A stretch of DNA of 64,000 bases from Chitinimonas taiwanensis DSM 18899 (GCF_900119825.1 NZ_FPKR01000016.1:33310-97309), one strand, 5' to 3'. Positions 28,987 to 39,013 are shown, counted from the first letter of the stretch. The notes: generated by a model not told the origin, from the letters alone. Numbers and translations: made by a program.

Positions 28987-29763
28987 ATGGCACGCATACA
29001 TGCCAGTGCCGTGGTGCACCCCGGCGCACGTCTGGCCGACGATGTGGAAATCGGCCCCTTCAGCCTGATCGGCGAGCATGTCGAGATCGGGGCCGGTACG
29101 CGCGTTGGTCCGCACTGCGTGATCGATGGCCACACGCGCATCGGTCGCAATAATGTGTTTCACGGCTCGGCCCATATTGGTTGCGAGCCGCAGGACAAGA
29201 AATACCAGGGCGAGCCGACCCAGCTAGTGATTGGCGACGGCAATAGCGTCTATCAGTTCGTCACCATCTCCACCGGCACGGTGCAGGACCAGGGCATCAC
29301 CAGCCTGGGCGATGACAACTGGATCATGGCCTATGTGCATATCGCCCACGATTGCCGCATTGGTAGCCATACCATCCTGGCCAATAACGCCACGGTGGCC
29401 GGCCATGTGCATCTGGGCGACTATGTGTTCCTCGGCGGTTTCACCACCATCCACCAGTTCTGCAAGATTGGTGCGCATGCGATGACCGCCTTTACTGCCG
29501 CGGTTGCGCAGGATATCCCGCCCTATGTGACGGCAGCTGGCAACCGTGCCGCCCCGGCTGGCATCAATAGCGAGGGCCTGAAGCGTCGTGGCTTTACGGC
29601 GGAGCAGATTCTCGAGATCAAGCGCGCCTATAAGCTCATCTATCGCCAGAATCTGGCGCTGGACGACGCTTTGGCCCAGATCACCGAGCGTGCAGCCGCG
29701 CACCCTGAGCTGCAGGCCTTTGTCGATTTCATCCCTACCGCCAGCCGTGGCCTGATCCGCTAA
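28987..29763 (+). CDS. lpxA: UDP-N-acetylglucosamine O-acyltransferase
   Basis: First step of lipid A synthesis; 258 residues. Hexapeptide-repeat beta-helix from [20 protein letters not shown], catalytic His in [18 protein letters not shown], then [27 protein letters not shown] and the C-terminal helical domain with [23 protein letters not shown] lies before the ATG at 28987. It precedes lpxB by 39 bases. Confidence 0.98.
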   Translation: MARIHASAVVHPGARLADDVEIGPFSLIGEHVEIGAGTRVGPHCVIDGHTRIGRNNVFHGSAHIGCEPQDKKYQGEPTQLVIGDGNSVYQFVTISTGTVQDQGITSLGDDNWIMAYVHIAHDCRIGSHTILANNATVAGHVHLGDYVFLGGFTTIHQFCKIGAHAMTAFTAAVAQDIPPYVTAAGNRAAPAGINSEGLKRRGFTAEQILEIKRAYKLIYRQNLALDDALAQITERAAAHPELQAFVDFIPTASRGLIR

Positions 29764-29802
29764 GGCGGTTGCGCGGTTTCAATCTTCTGCAGAAAACATC
29801 CC

Positions 29803-30990
29803 ATGCCGTCTGCCCATGACGACAGTCTGTTTGATGGCCACCGCGGCCCCCGTATTGCCATTGTCGCGGGCGAATCGTCCGGTGACGCGCTTGGCGCGAG
29901 CCTGATCGAGGCGGTGCTGCGCCGTCGCCCGGACGTACGCTTCGCAGGCATTGCCGGCCCGAAGATGCAGTCAGCTGGCGCGAAGTCGCTATTCCCGATG
30001 AGCCGCCTTGCGGTGATGGGCTATGTCGAGGTACTCAAGCGTCTGCGCGAGTTGCTTGGCATTCGTGCCAGCCTGCGCGAGCGCTGCTTGGCAGAGCGGC
30101 CTGACCTCTTCATCGGTATCGACGCGCCCGACTTCAATCTTGGCCTCGAGAAGAAGCTCAAGGACGCCGGCATTCCTACCGTGCACTACTGCAGCCCATC
30201 GATCTGGGCTTGGCGCGGTGAGCGTGTGCACAAGATCAAGGCGGCCACCAGCGAGGTGCTGTGCCTGTTCCCATTCGAGAAGCCGCTGTACGACGCCGTA
30301 GGCGCCAAGGCGACCTATGTCGGCCACCCGCTGGCCGACAGCATGGCGCTGACGCCCAAGCGCAGCGAGATTCGCGAAACCATCGGGGTTGGCGAGCAGC
30401 AGCTGGTGTTCACCTTTCTGCCCGGCAGCCGGGTCAGCGAGGTCAACTTCCATGCTGAGCTGTTTATCGAAACGGCAAGGCGTCTGCACGCGCGTTATCC
30501 GCAGGCGGTCTTCCTGGTGCCGCTGGTCACGCGCGAAACGCGCGATCTGTTCGATACCGCCCGTTACACCCATAAGGCGCTCGATCTGCCGCTGCGGCTG
30601 ATGTTTGGTCACGCCCAGGAAGCGATGCAGGCCGCCGATGTGATCCTGGTCGCCTCTGGCACCGCCACGTTGGAAGCCATGCTGGCCAAGCGCCCGATGG
30701 TGATCACCTACCGGCTGACCGAGACCACCTACAAGATGGTGCGCAAGAAGATGCGCCTGCCCTATGTGGGCCTGCCGAATGTGCTGGCCGGGCGCTTCGT
30801 AGTGCCCGAGCTGCTCCAGCACGAGGCGACCGCGGACAATCTGGCCCAGGCACTGGCCAATTATGTGGACAACAAGAAACTGGGCGAGGCACTTGGTGAG
30901 TTCTTTACCGAGCAGCATGCGACCTTGCGCCAGGATGCGGCCGAGCGCGCTGCCGACGCCGTACTCGCCTATCTGCAAGGCCGGCCATGA
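29803..30990 (+). CDS. lpxB: Lipid-A-disaccharide synthase
   Basis: GT-B-fold glycosyltransferase (family GT19) forming the lipid A disaccharide at the inner membrane; 395 residues. [71 protein letters not shown] and [12 protein letters not shown] are characteristic. About 15 residues precede the first motif. Its TGA overlaps the rnhB ATG by four bases. Confidence 0.98.
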   Translation: MPSAHDDSLFDGHRGPRIAIVAGESSGDALGASLIEAVLRRRPDVRFAGIAGPKMQSAGAKSLFPMSRLAVMGYVEVLKRLRELLGIRASLRERCLAERPDLFIGIDAPDFNLGLEKKLKDAGIPTVHYCSPSIWAWRGERVHKIKAATSEVLCLFPFEKPLYDAVGAKATYVGHPLADSMALTPKRSEIRETIGVGEQQLVFTFLPGSRVSEVNFHAELFIETARRLHARYPQAVFLVPLVTRETRDLFDTARYTHKALDLPLRLMFGHAQEAMQAADVILVASGTATLEAMLAKRPMVITYRLTETTYKMVRKKMRLPYVGLPNVLAGRFVVPELLQHEATADNLAQALANYVDNKKLGEALGEFFTEQHATLRQDAAERAADAVLAYLQGRP

Positions 30991-31580
30991 GTACCGTGCT
31001 GGTCTGCGGTGTGGATGAGGCGGGCAGGGGGCCGCTGGCCGGCTCGGTCTTCGCCGCGGCGGTCATCCTGGGCGACGACCATGGCATCGTCGGCCTGGCT
31101 GATTCCAAGGTGCTGACCGCACCGCGCCGCGCGGCCTTGTTTGATGAGATTCAGTCCAAGTCGCTGGCCTGGTCGATTGCCAGCGCCAATGTGGCCGAGA
31201 TCGATCAGCTCAATATCCTGCAGGCCACCATGCTGGCCATGCTGCGCGCCGTGCAAGGCCTGCCTACGCCGGCCAGCGCGGCGCTAATCGATGGCAACCG
31301 CGTGCCCAAGGGCCTGCCTTGCCCGGCCCGCGCCATCGTCAAGGGCGATGCGCTCGAGCCGGCGATTTCCGCCGCATCCATTCTGGCCAAAGTGGCGCGT
31401 GACAATGAGCTGCTGGCCCTGGATAGGGAATTCCCTGTCTATGGTTTTGCAGAACACAAAGGCTATCCAACGCCCGCCCATCTGGCGGCACTGCAGGCGC
31501 ATGGACCCTGTGTTGTCCACAGGCGCAGTTTTGCGCCAGTGCGCGCTGCGGCGGGTGCTGGCCAGCGCAGCTTGTGGTAA
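30987..31580 (+). CDS. rnhB: Ribonuclease HII
   Basis: Cleaves RNA in RNA-DNA hybrids and single ribonucleotides in DNA; 197 residues. [23 protein letters not shown] holds the first Asp-Glu pair, [12 protein letters not shown] the third acidic residue, and [13 protein letters not shown] the last Asp; [15 protein letters not shown] is the C-terminal motif. It overlaps lpxB by ATGA. It ends the envelope block; the next gene (motA) starts 113 bases later. Confidence 0.97.
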   Translation: MSTVLVCGVDEAGRGPLAGSVFAAAVILGDDHGIVGLADSKVLTAPRRAALFDEIQSKSLAWSIASANVAEIDQLNILQATMLAMLRAVQGLPTPASAALIDGNRVPKGLPCPARAIVKGDALEPAISAASILAKVARDNELLALDREFPVYGFAEHKGYPTPAHLAALQAHGPCVVHRRSFAPVRAAAGAGQRSLW

Positions 31581-31693
31581 ACAGCAGCGTTCGCTTCTAT
31601 TTGTCATTCCGCCTGTACGGCAACTAATATTCCAACCGTTGCGTCGTTTCGGCGCGCCAACCGGCTAGCAAAAGCCGACGGGAGCAGGGCTAG

Positions 31694-32548
31694 ATGTTTG
31701 TCATCATCGGTTATGTGTTCATGTGCGTCTGTATTCTCGGCGCGTATGCGTGGCACGGCGGGCACCTGGCGGTGCTCTGGCAGCCCTCCGAAATCGTGAT
31801 CATCTTTGGCGGCGGCATTGGCGCCATGATCGCGGGCTACGGCTCCTCGCTGAAGTCGGTCATGAAGGCCATCCCTTCCATCTTCAAGGGCAGCGCCTAC
31901 AGCAAGGCCTTCTACATGGATCTGTTTGCCCTCATGTACGAGATCCTGTCCAAGGTGCGCAAGGAAGGCCTGATGTCGATCGAGGGCGATGTGGAGAATC
32001 CGGATGCCAGCCCGCTGTTTTCCAAATACGCGACGGTGGCCAAGGATCACCATGTGATCGAGTTCATCTGCGACTACCTGCGCCTGATGGTGGGCGGCAA
32101 TCTGAACGCCTTCGAAATCGAAAACCTGATGGATGTGGAAATCGAGGCCCATCACCACGAGGCCGAGGTGCCCGCGCAATTCATGGCCAAGCTGGCTGAT
32201 GGCCTGCCGGCCTTCGGTATCGTGGCGGCGGTGATGGGCGTGGTGCACACCATGGGTTCGCTGCACCTGCCGCCGTCCGAGCTGGGCAAGCTGATCGGCG
32301 CCGCGCTGGTCGGTACCTTCATGGGTATCTGGCTGGCTTACGGCTTCTTCGGCCCCTTGGCCACGGTGCTGGAAACCAAGGTCAATGAAGGCACCCGCGT
32401 ATTCCAGACCATCAAGGTCACCTTGCTGGCCAGCCTGAATGGCTATGCGCCGCAGGTGGCGGTGGAATTTGGTCGTAAGGCCATGGAAAGCCATATGCGT
32501 CCGTCCTTCCTGGAGCTGGAAGAGCACGTGAAGAACAAGAAGGGCTGA
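31694..32548 (+). CDS. motA: Flagellar stator protein MotA
   Basis: Proton-channel subunit of the flagellar stator; 284 residues with four membrane segments (about 1-20, 30-50, 168-190, 198-222). The cytoplasmic loop contains LMYEILSKVRKEGLMSIEGDVE with the conserved charged residues that contact FliG, and the family pattern PAFGIVAAVMGVVHTMG follows in the third membrane segment. Directly followed by motB with a 28-base gap. I saw no convincing sigma-28 promoter in the 113 bases upstream. Confidence 0.98.
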   Translation: MFVIIGYVFMCVCILGAYAWHGGHLAVLWQPSEIVIIFGGGIGAMIAGYGSSLKSVMKAIPSIFKGSAYSKAFYMDLFALMYEILSKVRKEGLMSIEGDVENPDASPLFSKYATVAKDHHVIEFICDYLRLMVGGNLNAFEIENLMDVEIEAHHHEAEVPAQFMAKLADGLPAFGIVAAVMGVVHTMGSLHLPPSELGKLIGAALVGTFMGIWLAYGFFGPLATVLETKVNEGTRVFQTIKVTLLASLNGYAPQVAVEFGRKAMESHMRPSFLELEEHVKNKKG

Positions 32549-32576
32549 CCGTGTGGCTTAAGCCAGGAAGCGCAAG

Positions 32577-33491
32577 ATGAGCGACGATTCGCAACGCCCC
32601 ATTATCGTCAAGAAGATCAAGAAAGGCGGCCATGGTCACCATGGCGGCGCCTGGAAGATCGCCTATGCCGACTTCGTGACGGCCATGATGGCCTTCTTCC
32701 TGCTCATGTGGCTGCTTGGTTCGGCCACCAAGGGCGATCTGCGTGGGATTGCCGATTACTTTCAGAACCCGCTCAAGGTCTCGATGGCCGGTGGTTCGGG
32801 AGCGGGCGATTCGACCAGCGTGCTGCAGGGCGGTGGCTTGGACCTGTCGCGCAAGGCGGGTGCCTATCGCCGCAGCCCCGAGCAGGGCGACAAGAAGGTG
32901 CTGGATGGCCTGAAGAAGAAGCTGGAAGAGGCGCTGAAGAACTCCGCCTCCGGCAAGCTGGCCCAGTACAAGGATCAGATCCTGCTCGATATCACCCCAG
33001 AGGGGCTGCGCGTGCAGATCGTCGATCAGCAGAATCGGCCGATGTTCAAGAGCGGTAGTGAGCAGATGGAAGGCTATGCGGCTGACATCCTCAAGGAAAT
33101 TGCCCTCATCCTGAACGAGGTGCCGAATCGACTTTCCTTGTCCGGCCACACCGATTCGGCCGGCTTTGCCGGTGGCGATGCGAATTTCAGCAACTGGGAG
33201 CTGTCGGCTGACCGCGCCAACTCCTCGCGCCGCCAGTTGATCTCCGGCGGCCTAGCCGGCCAGAAGATATTGCGCGTCGTCGGCTTGGCCGACTCGGTGC
33301 CTTTCGACACCGAGAACCCTGCCAATCCAGTCAACCGGCGCATCAGCATCATCGTGCTGAACAAGCAGGCGGAAGAGAACATCATGAAGCTGGCGGGCAA
33401 GGCCGCCGGTGATATGGAGCAGGTCGACGACGCGGCAACGGCCGCCTCGGCCATCAGCGCGGCCGCAGGCCCGGCTGCCGGCCAGCCGTGA
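32577..33491 (+). CDS. motB: Flagellar stator protein MotB
   Basis: Peptidoglycan-anchoring stator subunit; 304 residues. A basic N-terminus with a His/Gly-rich stretch precedes one membrane segment containing YADFVTAMMAFF, in which Asp32 is the proton-carrying residue. The C-terminal OmpA-like domain (about 140-270) contains LSGHTDSAG, NWELSADRANSSRRQL and VNRRISIIVL. An Ala-rich tail follows. Its stop overlaps the GTG start of the next gene (GTGA), implying coupling. Confidence 0.98.
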   Translation: MSDDSQRPIIVKKIKKGGHGHHGGAWKIAYADFVTAMMAFFLLMWLLGSATKGDLRGIADYFQNPLKVSMAGGSGAGDSTSVLQGGGLDLSRKAGAYRRSPEQGDKKVLDGLKKKLEEALKNSASGKLAQYKDQILLDITPEGLRVQIVDQQNRPMFKSGSEQMEGYAADILKEIALILNEVPNRLSLSGHTDSAGFAGGDANFSNWELSADRANSSRRQLISGGLAGQKILRVVGLADSVPFDTENPANPVNRRISIIVLNKQAEENIMKLAGKAAGDMEQVDDAATAASAISAAAGPAAGQP

Positions 33492-34213
33492 GGCCTGCGC
33501 TGCTGGCGCTGGTCGTGCAGCTGGCTGCAGCTGCCTTGGCCTTGGGCCTGCTGAATGTGCTGGGCCTGCAAGCGGCCTGGTGGTGGCCCTTGCAGGCCTT
33601 GCTAGCCGCCAGCCTGAGCATACTGGCGCGGCAGCCGCGCTGGTGGTGGTTGATCCACCTGCTCTTCGTGCCCACGCTGGTCCTGGCGCTGCAGTGGGGG
33701 CTGTCGCCATGGTGGTATCTGCTGCTGTTTGTGTTGGCGCTCTTGCTGTTCGGGCGTGTCGACCGTAGCCGCGTGCCGCTTTACCTGAGTAATCAGGCTG
33801 CCCTGCAGGCGCTGGAGCAAGTGCTGCCGCAGGGCGCGCGCCTGCTGGATCTGGGCGCCGGCACGGGCACCGTGCTGCGCTACTTAGTCAGGCGCAAGGA
33901 TTTGCAATTGGCGGGTGTCGAGCATGCCTGCCTACCCTACTGGCTGGCTAAGTTGCGTCTGGCGGGTAGTGGGTCAGCGCTAAAGCTGTGGCGTGGCGAT
34001 CTGATGCGCACCCCGCTGGCGGAGTACGACGCTGTGTATGCCTTTCTCTCGCCGGCTGCCATGCCCGCACTGTGGGAGAAAGCCCGGCGCGAAATGCGCA
34101 GCGGCAGCCTGCTGATCAGTAATACCTTCACCATTCCCGGCCAGCCAGCCGACCAGGTGATCGAACTCAATGACTGGAAGGGCGCAAGGCTATACCTATG
34201 GCGAATGCCGTGA
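33488..34213 (+). CDS. Membrane-anchored class I SAM-dependent methyltransferase
   Basis: A 241-residue protein with three or four hydrophobic, Trp-rich segments in the first 95 residues and a Rossmann methyltransferase domain after that. Motif I is LLDLGAGTGTVLRYL, with a downstream acidic residue (GVEHACLPYW) and motif IV-like AEYDAVYAFLSP. The substrate is unknown. GTG 33488 overlaps the motB stop and its own end overlaps the next gene, so motA-motB-methyltransferase-HDOD probably form one operon; a link to motility or surface sensing is inference from that arrangement. Confidence 0.78.
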   Translation: MRPALLALVVQLAAAALALGLLNVLGLQAAWWWPLQALLAASLSILARQPRWWWLIHLLFVPTLVLALQWGLSPWWYLLLFVLALLLFGRVDRSRVPLYLSNQAALQALEQVLPQGARLLDLGAGTGTVLRYLVRRKDLQLAGVEHACLPYWLAKLRLAGSGSALKLWRGDLMRTPLAEYDAVYAFLSPAAMPALWEKARREMRSGSLLISNTFTIPGQPADQVIELNDWKGARLYLWRMP

Positions 34214-35625
34214 CCGCAGCAAGTAATGCCGCTCAGCCCGCGCCGAATAATGAGGCCTGGCTGGAGCTCTGGGCGCAGCGTGCCCTGCCCATCCTGCAGT
34301 CGACCAAGAGCGCCCTGACTGCCTATATCGGCCGCACCGAGGCCGCTCGTGTCGACCAAGTTGTCGAGCTGGTGCTGCGCGACCCGTTGCTGACCGCCCA
34401 CGCCTTGCGCCATATCAACCAGCGTCGCCGCACCAGCATGGCGGCCGATGTGGTGTCGATTGAGAATGTGATTCTCTTGATGGGCCTGGAAGCCTTCGTC
34501 AACCAGTTCAGCCAGCTGCCCACGGTGGAGTCCTTGCTGCTGCCCAAGCAGCAGGCGCGCTATTTTTCCCTGTTGCGCCATATCGCCACCGCACGCCTGG
34601 CCGCGCGCCTGGCACGTGAGTTCGGCCTGCTGCGCTATGACTCGCGCCTGGACGAGATCTATGTGACGGCGCTATTGGCTGATCTGCCGTTGCTCCTGCG
34701 TCATCTGGACGCCGGCCTGGAAACGCCAGCCCCGGCGGTGGACATAGCCAGCGTGACCTTCCCGCTGTTTGCCCGCTGGCGCTTGCCGGAAGCCTTCAAT
34801 AGCCTGCTGGATGAGAGCAGCGCAGCCAGCCAGCGCACCATGCTGCATCAGTCGGCCTTGCGTCTGGCCGATCATCTGCAGCTTGGCTGGTGGCAGACCG
34901 GGGTGGCCGATGAGGTACAGCTGGCTACCCAGGCCCTGGCCATGCCGCAGTTCGAGGTGTGGGCGCTGGTCTGCCGCAGCCTGCTGCATTTCGCGTGCGA
35001 TGACTGGCCCTACCCGCAGATATTCGCCCCGGCGCGCTGGTTGCCCATGTTGCCGGGTGAATGGCCTAAGCCGGCCGTCAAGGCACCGCCCAAGCCAGCC
35101 AAGACCGAGACGCCAAGCTTGCAGGACATCCTGCGCGAATTGCAGCATGCCGGCCAGAGCGGTGCTTCCTTCAACCAGATCATGGGCTTGAGCATACGTG
35201 CCCAGGCCGATGCCATCGGTCTGAAGCGCATTGTGTTCGGCCTCTTGCTGGCCGGGCAGAATCTGCTCAAGGCGCGCTATGTGGTTGGCGCCAGCGATGA
35301 TGACCCCTTGCGCAGCTTCCAGGTCGAACTAAGCATGCCGCATCTGTTTACCAAGCTGATGCTCAAGCCGCAGTCGGTCTGGTTGAATCAAGCCAACCGC
35401 AGCCAGTTCGAAGCACTGCTGCCGCGCGGCTTGCGCCTGGCGGTAGGCGACGGCGATTTCCTCGCCATGTCGCTATTCGTGGAAGATAAGCCGGTAGGCA
35501 TCTTCTACGCCGACAACCACGGTGCAACCATCAGCGAGGCGCAGTACACCGCTTTCAAGCAGGTCTGCCTGATGGCCGGCCAGGCGCTGACCCAGCAGGC
35601 CAAGCGTCTGGCCCTTGGCCACTAG
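34198..35625 (+). CDS. HDOD-domain signalling protein
   Basis: A 475-residue cytoplasmic protein. An HDOD domain (about residues 25-230) opens with LPILQSTKSALTAYIGR and includes VLRDPLLTAHALRHINQRR and IENVILLMGLEAFVNQFSQL, typical of this non-catalytic HD relative. A Pro/Lys linker (about 290-310) is followed by a C-terminal region, about 320-470, with a GAF-like pattern (LRLAVGDGDFLAMSLFVEDKPVGIFYADN). HDOD proteins scaffold signalling for motility and c-di-GMP networks. The ATG at 34198 overlaps the methyltransferase end by 16 bases, with AAGG eight bases upstream. Confidence 0.8.
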   Translation: MANAVTAASNAAQPAPNNEAWLELWAQRALPILQSTKSALTAYIGRTEAARVDQVVELVLRDPLLTAHALRHINQRRRTSMAADVVSIENVILLMGLEAFVNQFSQLPTVESLLLPKQQARYFSLLRHIATARLAARLAREFGLLRYDSRLDEIYVTALLADLPLLLRHLDAGLETPAPAVDIASVTFPLFARWRLPEAFNSLLDESSAASQRTMLHQSALRLADHLQLGWWQTGVADEVQLATQALAMPQFEVWALVCRSLLHFACDDWPYPQIFAPARWLPMLPGEWPKPAVKAPPKPAKTETPSLQDILRELQHAGQSGASFNQIMGLSIRAQADAIGLKRIVFGLLLAGQNLLKARYVVGASDDDPLRSFQVELSMPHLFTKLMLKPQSVWLNQANRSQFEALLPRGLRLAVGDGDFLAMSLFVEDKPVGIFYADNHGATISEAQYTAFKQVCLMAGQALTQQAKRLALGH

Positions 35626-35685
35626 GGTGTCGCGCATACTCGGGCAGGGCTGCTTGGCCCTGCCGTCTCACCAGGTTATCTCCCC

Positions 35686-36459
35686 ATGGACGTCATTCAG
35701 TCCCGTCAAAACCCTCTGATCAAGACTTGCAGCAAACTGGCCAGCAATCGGCGCGAACGCCTGAAGAGCGGCTTGAGCCTTCTGGATGGCCCACATCTGC
35801 TTGCGGCCGCTCTGGATGCCGGTCAAGTGCCACACAAGGTGCTGGTGGCGCAGGGGGCCGCACACAAGCCGGAGATCACGGCGCTGATTGCTAGGTTGAG
35901 CGTTAGCACGGTCTACGTGGCCGACAGTCTGTTTGTCGAGCTGAGTGAGCTCGAATCGAGCAGTGGCCTGCTGGCCGTCTGGCCGATTCCTGCGCCGCCT
36001 GAACCGCTGCGTGCCGGTCTGGTGCTCGCCCTGGATGGGGTGCAGGATCCGGGCAATGTCGGCGCCATCCTGCGTACCGCAGCAGCAGCCGGGGTCGAGC
36101 AGGTCTGGCTTTCGGCCGCCTGTGCCGATGTCTACTCGCCCAAGGTGCTGCGCGCCGGCATGGGCGCCCATTTCATGCTGCCGCTGATTGAGCGTGCGGC
36201 GCTGCCCGATTTGCTACAGGCTTTTGCTGGCCAGCGGGCCGTAACCGCGCTGGATGGCAGCATCTCCTTGTATGCGGCCGATCTATGCGGCAGCCTGGCC
36301 CTGGTCATGGGCAGCGAAGGGCAGGGGGTGTCGGCCGAAGTCCTGGCGCTGGCCAATCTGCGCGTTCGCATTCCGATGCGGGCCGGGCTGGAATCGCTGA
36401 ATGTGGGTGCAGCGGCGGCCATCTGCCTGTACGAACGCGTGCGCCAGTCAGCGGCTTGA
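35686..36459 (+). CDS. SpoU/TrmH-family RNA 2'-O-methyltransferase
   Basis: A 257-residue SPOUT methyltransferase, probably acting on 23S rRNA. The N-terminal substrate-binding domain starts QSRQNPLIKTCSKLASNRRER and includes LLDGPHLLAAAL. The catalytic domain has motif 1 LDGVQDPGNVGAILRTAAAAG, motif 2 LVMGSEGQGVS and motif 3 IPMRAGLESLNVGAAAAICLYE, forming the deep trefoil knot. It resembles the RlmB/TsnR-like group; the exact target nucleotide cannot be assigned. It overlaps the convergent EamA gene by 12 bases. Confidence 0.9.
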   Translation: MDVIQSRQNPLIKTCSKLASNRRERLKSGLSLLDGPHLLAAALDAGQVPHKVLVAQGAAHKPEITALIARLSVSTVYVADSLFVELSELESSSGLLAVWPIPAPPEPLRAGLVLALDGVQDPGNVGAILRTAAAAGVEQVWLSAACADVYSPKVLRAGMGAHFMLPLIERAALPDLLQAFAGQRAVTALDGSISLYAADLCGSLALVMGSEGQGVSAEVLALANLRVRIPMRAGLESLNVGAAAAICLYERVRQSAA

Positions 36460-37356
36460 GCTGACCAGACCGAGCCGGCGACCCCAATTGCCCAGGTCGG
36501 CCAGCATGATGATATTGCCGGCTACGGCGCAGGCTATGCCCAACACCGTATGCACCTGCCAGACGAAGCCCTCGAACCAGCCTGAGAGCAGCAGGGCGAT
36601 GATGGGTACCACCACCGCCACATAGCCGGCACGACCGGCGCCGATGCGGCCGAGCAAGGTCAGGTAGGCGGCGAAGGCCAGTACCGAGCCGAATACGGCC
36701 AGATAAAGCAGCGAGGCGAGATAGGCCGGGCGGGTATCGAAGGCGAGCGACTGGCCGGATAGCAGCGTGTACAGCAGGGCCAGGCTGCCACCGATCACCA
36801 TGCCGTAGCCTATGCTGGGCAGCAATGGCGTGCCCAGATGGCGATTATGCTGGGCGACGATATTGCCGGCTGAGGCCAGTAGCGCGGCGCCGAGCCCGCA
36901 GAGGATGCCCAGCCAAGCCGAGCTACCGTGCACGGTGTTCAGCTCTGGCCAGAACACCAGCACGATGCCGAGCACGCCCAGGCCTGCGCCCAGCAGCGAC
37001 TTGCCATCCACAGCCTTGCCAAATACCAGCCGCATGCCGAGCAGGTTGAATACCACCATGCTGGAATTGAGCACCGCCATCAGGCCGGACGCGATATGCA
37101 ACTCGGCCTCGTAGACCAGCATATAGCTGATGCCGAACATTAGGCTGCCTTGCCCCGCCACCCCGGCCCACTCGCGCCGGCTCAGGCGCAGGCGCTCGCG
37201 CTTGGCTATACACCAGAGCAGGATCAGTAATCCGGCGAGCAGGAAACGATAGGCGACCGAGGCGCTGGCTGCGGTGACACCGTACTGAAAGGTGATCGCC
37301 AGCCAGGTCGAGCCCCAGATCAGGGTGGCAAGCAGATAGAGGGCAAGGTTCGGCAT
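36448..37356 (-). CDS. EamA-family (DMT) transporter
   Basis: A 302-residue inner-membrane protein with ten predicted membrane segments in two EamA repeats. The opening LALYLLATLIWGSTWLAIT and the end of repeat 1 (LLGAGLGVLGIVLVFWPEL) are typical of drug/metabolite exporters; repeat 2 contains PLLPSIGYGMVIGGSLAL. The substrate is unknown, but amino acids or related metabolites are common for this family. The ATG at 37356 is preferred to the upstream in-frame start at 37404. It is convergent with the RNA methyltransferase gene. Confidence 0.88.
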   Translation of the reverse strand: MPNLALYLLATLIWGSTWLAITFQYGVTAASASVAYRFLLAGLLILLWCIAKRERLRLSRREWAGVAGQGSLMFGISYMLVYEAELHIASGLMAVLNSSMVVFNLLGMRLVFGKAVDGKSLLGAGLGVLGIVLVFWPELNTVHGSSAWLGILCGLGAALLASAGNIVAQHNRHLGTPLLPSIGYGMVIGGSLALLYTLLSGQSLAFDTRPAYLASLLYLAVFGSVLAFAAYLTLLGRIGAGRAGYVAVVVPIIALLLSGWFEGFVWQVHTVLGIACAVAGNIIMLADLGNWGRRLGLVSSSR

Positions 37357-37488
37357 GGGCGGCCCCAAGGCTAAGGTGAGTGGACACCTTAGCCCGCTGC
37401 CCACCTGCTGGGCAGTGACGCCTGTCGATGCAAGGGGCGCACTGTGCCGTTACAGCGGTCTGAACTGTCCGGCAGCTGGCCGGTGCGT

Positions 37489-38259
37489 TCAGCCCAGGAT
37501 TATCGAGGGCAGGCTGGCGCTGCGCGACCCAGGCTGAGGCAGGTTGTCCTGGCGGTGGTAGCTGAAAACCAGCGAGTACTTGGTTTGGTCGGTGCGGTTC
37601 CAGCCGGCGGCATGGAAGGTCAGCGCATGAAAGAACACCACATCGCCCGGCTGCAGTTCGGGGAAGACCGCACGCGCAATCAGCGCCTGGTTCTCGGGCA
37701 AATCGGGGCGCAGGAAAGCACGATTCTCAAAACGCTCCGGGCTGAAGTCGATCTTGTGGCTACCGGGCAGAAAGCCCAGGCAGCCGTTGTCGCGCCGTTC
37801 TTCCCCCAGGGCCAGCCATACCGAAACCAGCTGGCTGTCGGCAAAATTCCAGTAGCGGATATCGCGATGCCAATGCGTCTCGCTCGAGAAGGCTGGCTGC
37901 TTGGTCATCAGGCTATTGTGATGCGCCTGGGTCAGGGCAATCTGTTCGCTGCCCAGCAGCTGGCGCAGCCTAGCGGTCAGATTGGCCTGCGTTGCCCAGT
38001 CGCGATAAGCCTGGTCGCGCTGGAATACCTGTAACAGCCGCCGCGCGGTGCGCCCACCCGCCGCCTCGCGCGAGCTGGGTGCGCCCGGGTAACGCGTGTC
38101 CGCTTCATACTCGATAGGCTCAATGGCCTGGGCGAGCTGGGCCTGGCTTACCGCCAGGATGCGCTCGCGCAGTTCGGTATCGGCCAGGCCGCGGGCGACG
38201 AAGAAGCCATCGCGTTCAAAGGAAGCCAGTTCTTCTGGGGTGAATAGCGCAGCGGACAT
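37489..38259 (-). CDS. Phytanoyl-CoA dioxygenase (PhyH) family protein
   Basis: A 256-residue Fe(II)/2-oxoglutarate-dependent oxygenase. The metal triad is visible as HWHRD (His-x-Asp) and the distal His in FFHALTFHAAGWN, and an Arg for 2-oxoglutarate follows near RTDQTKYSLVFSYHR. N-terminal FERDGFFVARGL is typical of PhyH proteins. Substrate unknown; bacterial members hydroxylate acyl chains, amino acids and natural products. It precedes the EamA exporter on the same strand with a 132-base gap, so the two could work on one metabolite (inference). Confidence 0.85.
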   Translation of the reverse strand: MSAALFTPEELASFERDGFFVARGLADTELRERILAVSQAQLAQAIEPIEYEADTRYPGAPSSREAAGGRTARRLLQVFQRDQAYRDWATQANLTARLRQLLGSEQIALTQAHHNSLMTKQPAFSSETHWHRDIRYWNFADSQLVSVWLALGEERRDNGCLGFLPGSHKIDFSPERFENRAFLRPDLPENQALIARAVFPELQPGDVVFFHALTFHAAGWNRTDQTKYSLVFSYHRQDNLPQPGSRSASLPSIILG

Positions 38260-38488
38260 GATGGTGTTTTACAGGTAGGAGTGAGCAAGCTAGCCCTTAG
38301 GGGCGCCCATTCTACTCGCCTGCGCATCCCTCGGGCATTGCGCTGGCGCAATACGAGGCAGGTGCGTAATTTGCTCTGTTTATTGTCAATCTTGCGTGCG
38401 CGAGGTTCAGCCGGCAGTCCGGCTCATGGCACGGTCGCGGCTCGCCAAGGTCTGAAGCGTATAATCGCGCCGAAACGGAGTCTTCCCC

Positions 38489-39013
38489 ATGCCCACTGCC
38501 ATCAAGATTCATGCAGATCTGCCGCTGGTCTGGCATCCGCAAGCCGGGCCGGCCGGCACCGACGGCGTGTTGCTCTTGCGGGTGCTGGCCCTGCTGGAGG
38601 CGGCACCGCCGCACTATGACGAGGAAGACAGCGCCGAATTGCAACGCTGGCAGGCCATGGAGGCGCGCGTGGATCTGTCCCTGCACCTGCTGGGCCAGTT
38701 GTTGCTGCGCGATGGACCCTTGCCCCAAGTGTGCCCGGTCAGCTTGAGTGGCGACAGTGCCAGCTGGTGTAGCGATCAGGCGCTGCCGATCGGACAGCAG
38801 GGTACGCTGGCGCTGTACCTCTCGCCACGCATCCCACAGCCCCTGCTACTGCCGGCCCAGATTACCGCTGCCGAACAATTGCCTGCCGGGGGCTGGCAGT
38901 TGGAAGCGCATTTCAGACTGGGTGACGACGAGCTGCAGGACTGGTTGGACAAAACCATTTTCCGGCGCCACAGGCGCGAGATTTTTGAACGCAAGCATGC
39001 ACATGAAGAATGA
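38489..39013 (+). CDS. PilZ-like domain protein (atypical)
   Basis: A 174-residue protein. An N-terminal helical part (about 20-70, with AELQRWQAMEARVDLSLHLL) is followed by a beta-rich part: VSLSGDSASWCSDQALPIGQ resembles the second PilZ motif (D/N-x-S-x-x-G) and LALYLSPRIPQPLLLPAQI the following strands, then a C-terminal helix FRRHRREIF. The RxxxR c-di-GMP motif is not obvious, so nucleotide binding is uncertain. The assignment is tentative and rests on pattern, not an alignment. Its stop overlaps the ung start region. A TATAAT lies at 38460-38465. Confidence 0.55.
   Translation: MPTAIKIHADLPLVWHPQAGPAGTDGVLLLRVLALLEAAPPHYDEEDSAELQRWQAMEARVDLSLHLLGQLLLRDGPLPQVCPVSLSGDSASWCSDQALPIGQQGTLALYLSPRIPQPLLLPAQITAAEQLPAGGWQLEAHFRLGDDELQDWLDKTIFRRHRREIFERKHAHEE

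Noticed and set aside
35643..35666. GGCAGGG/CCCTGCC hairpin between the HDOD and RNA methyltransferase genes
   Set aside because: No T-run; in a GC-rich genome such a stem can arise by chance and does not support a terminator call.
38427..38442. Sigma-54-like site TGGCACGGTCGCGGCT before the PilZ-like gene
   Set aside because: The -24 half is perfect but the -12 half lacks the TT before GC; a TATAAT lies closer to the gene.
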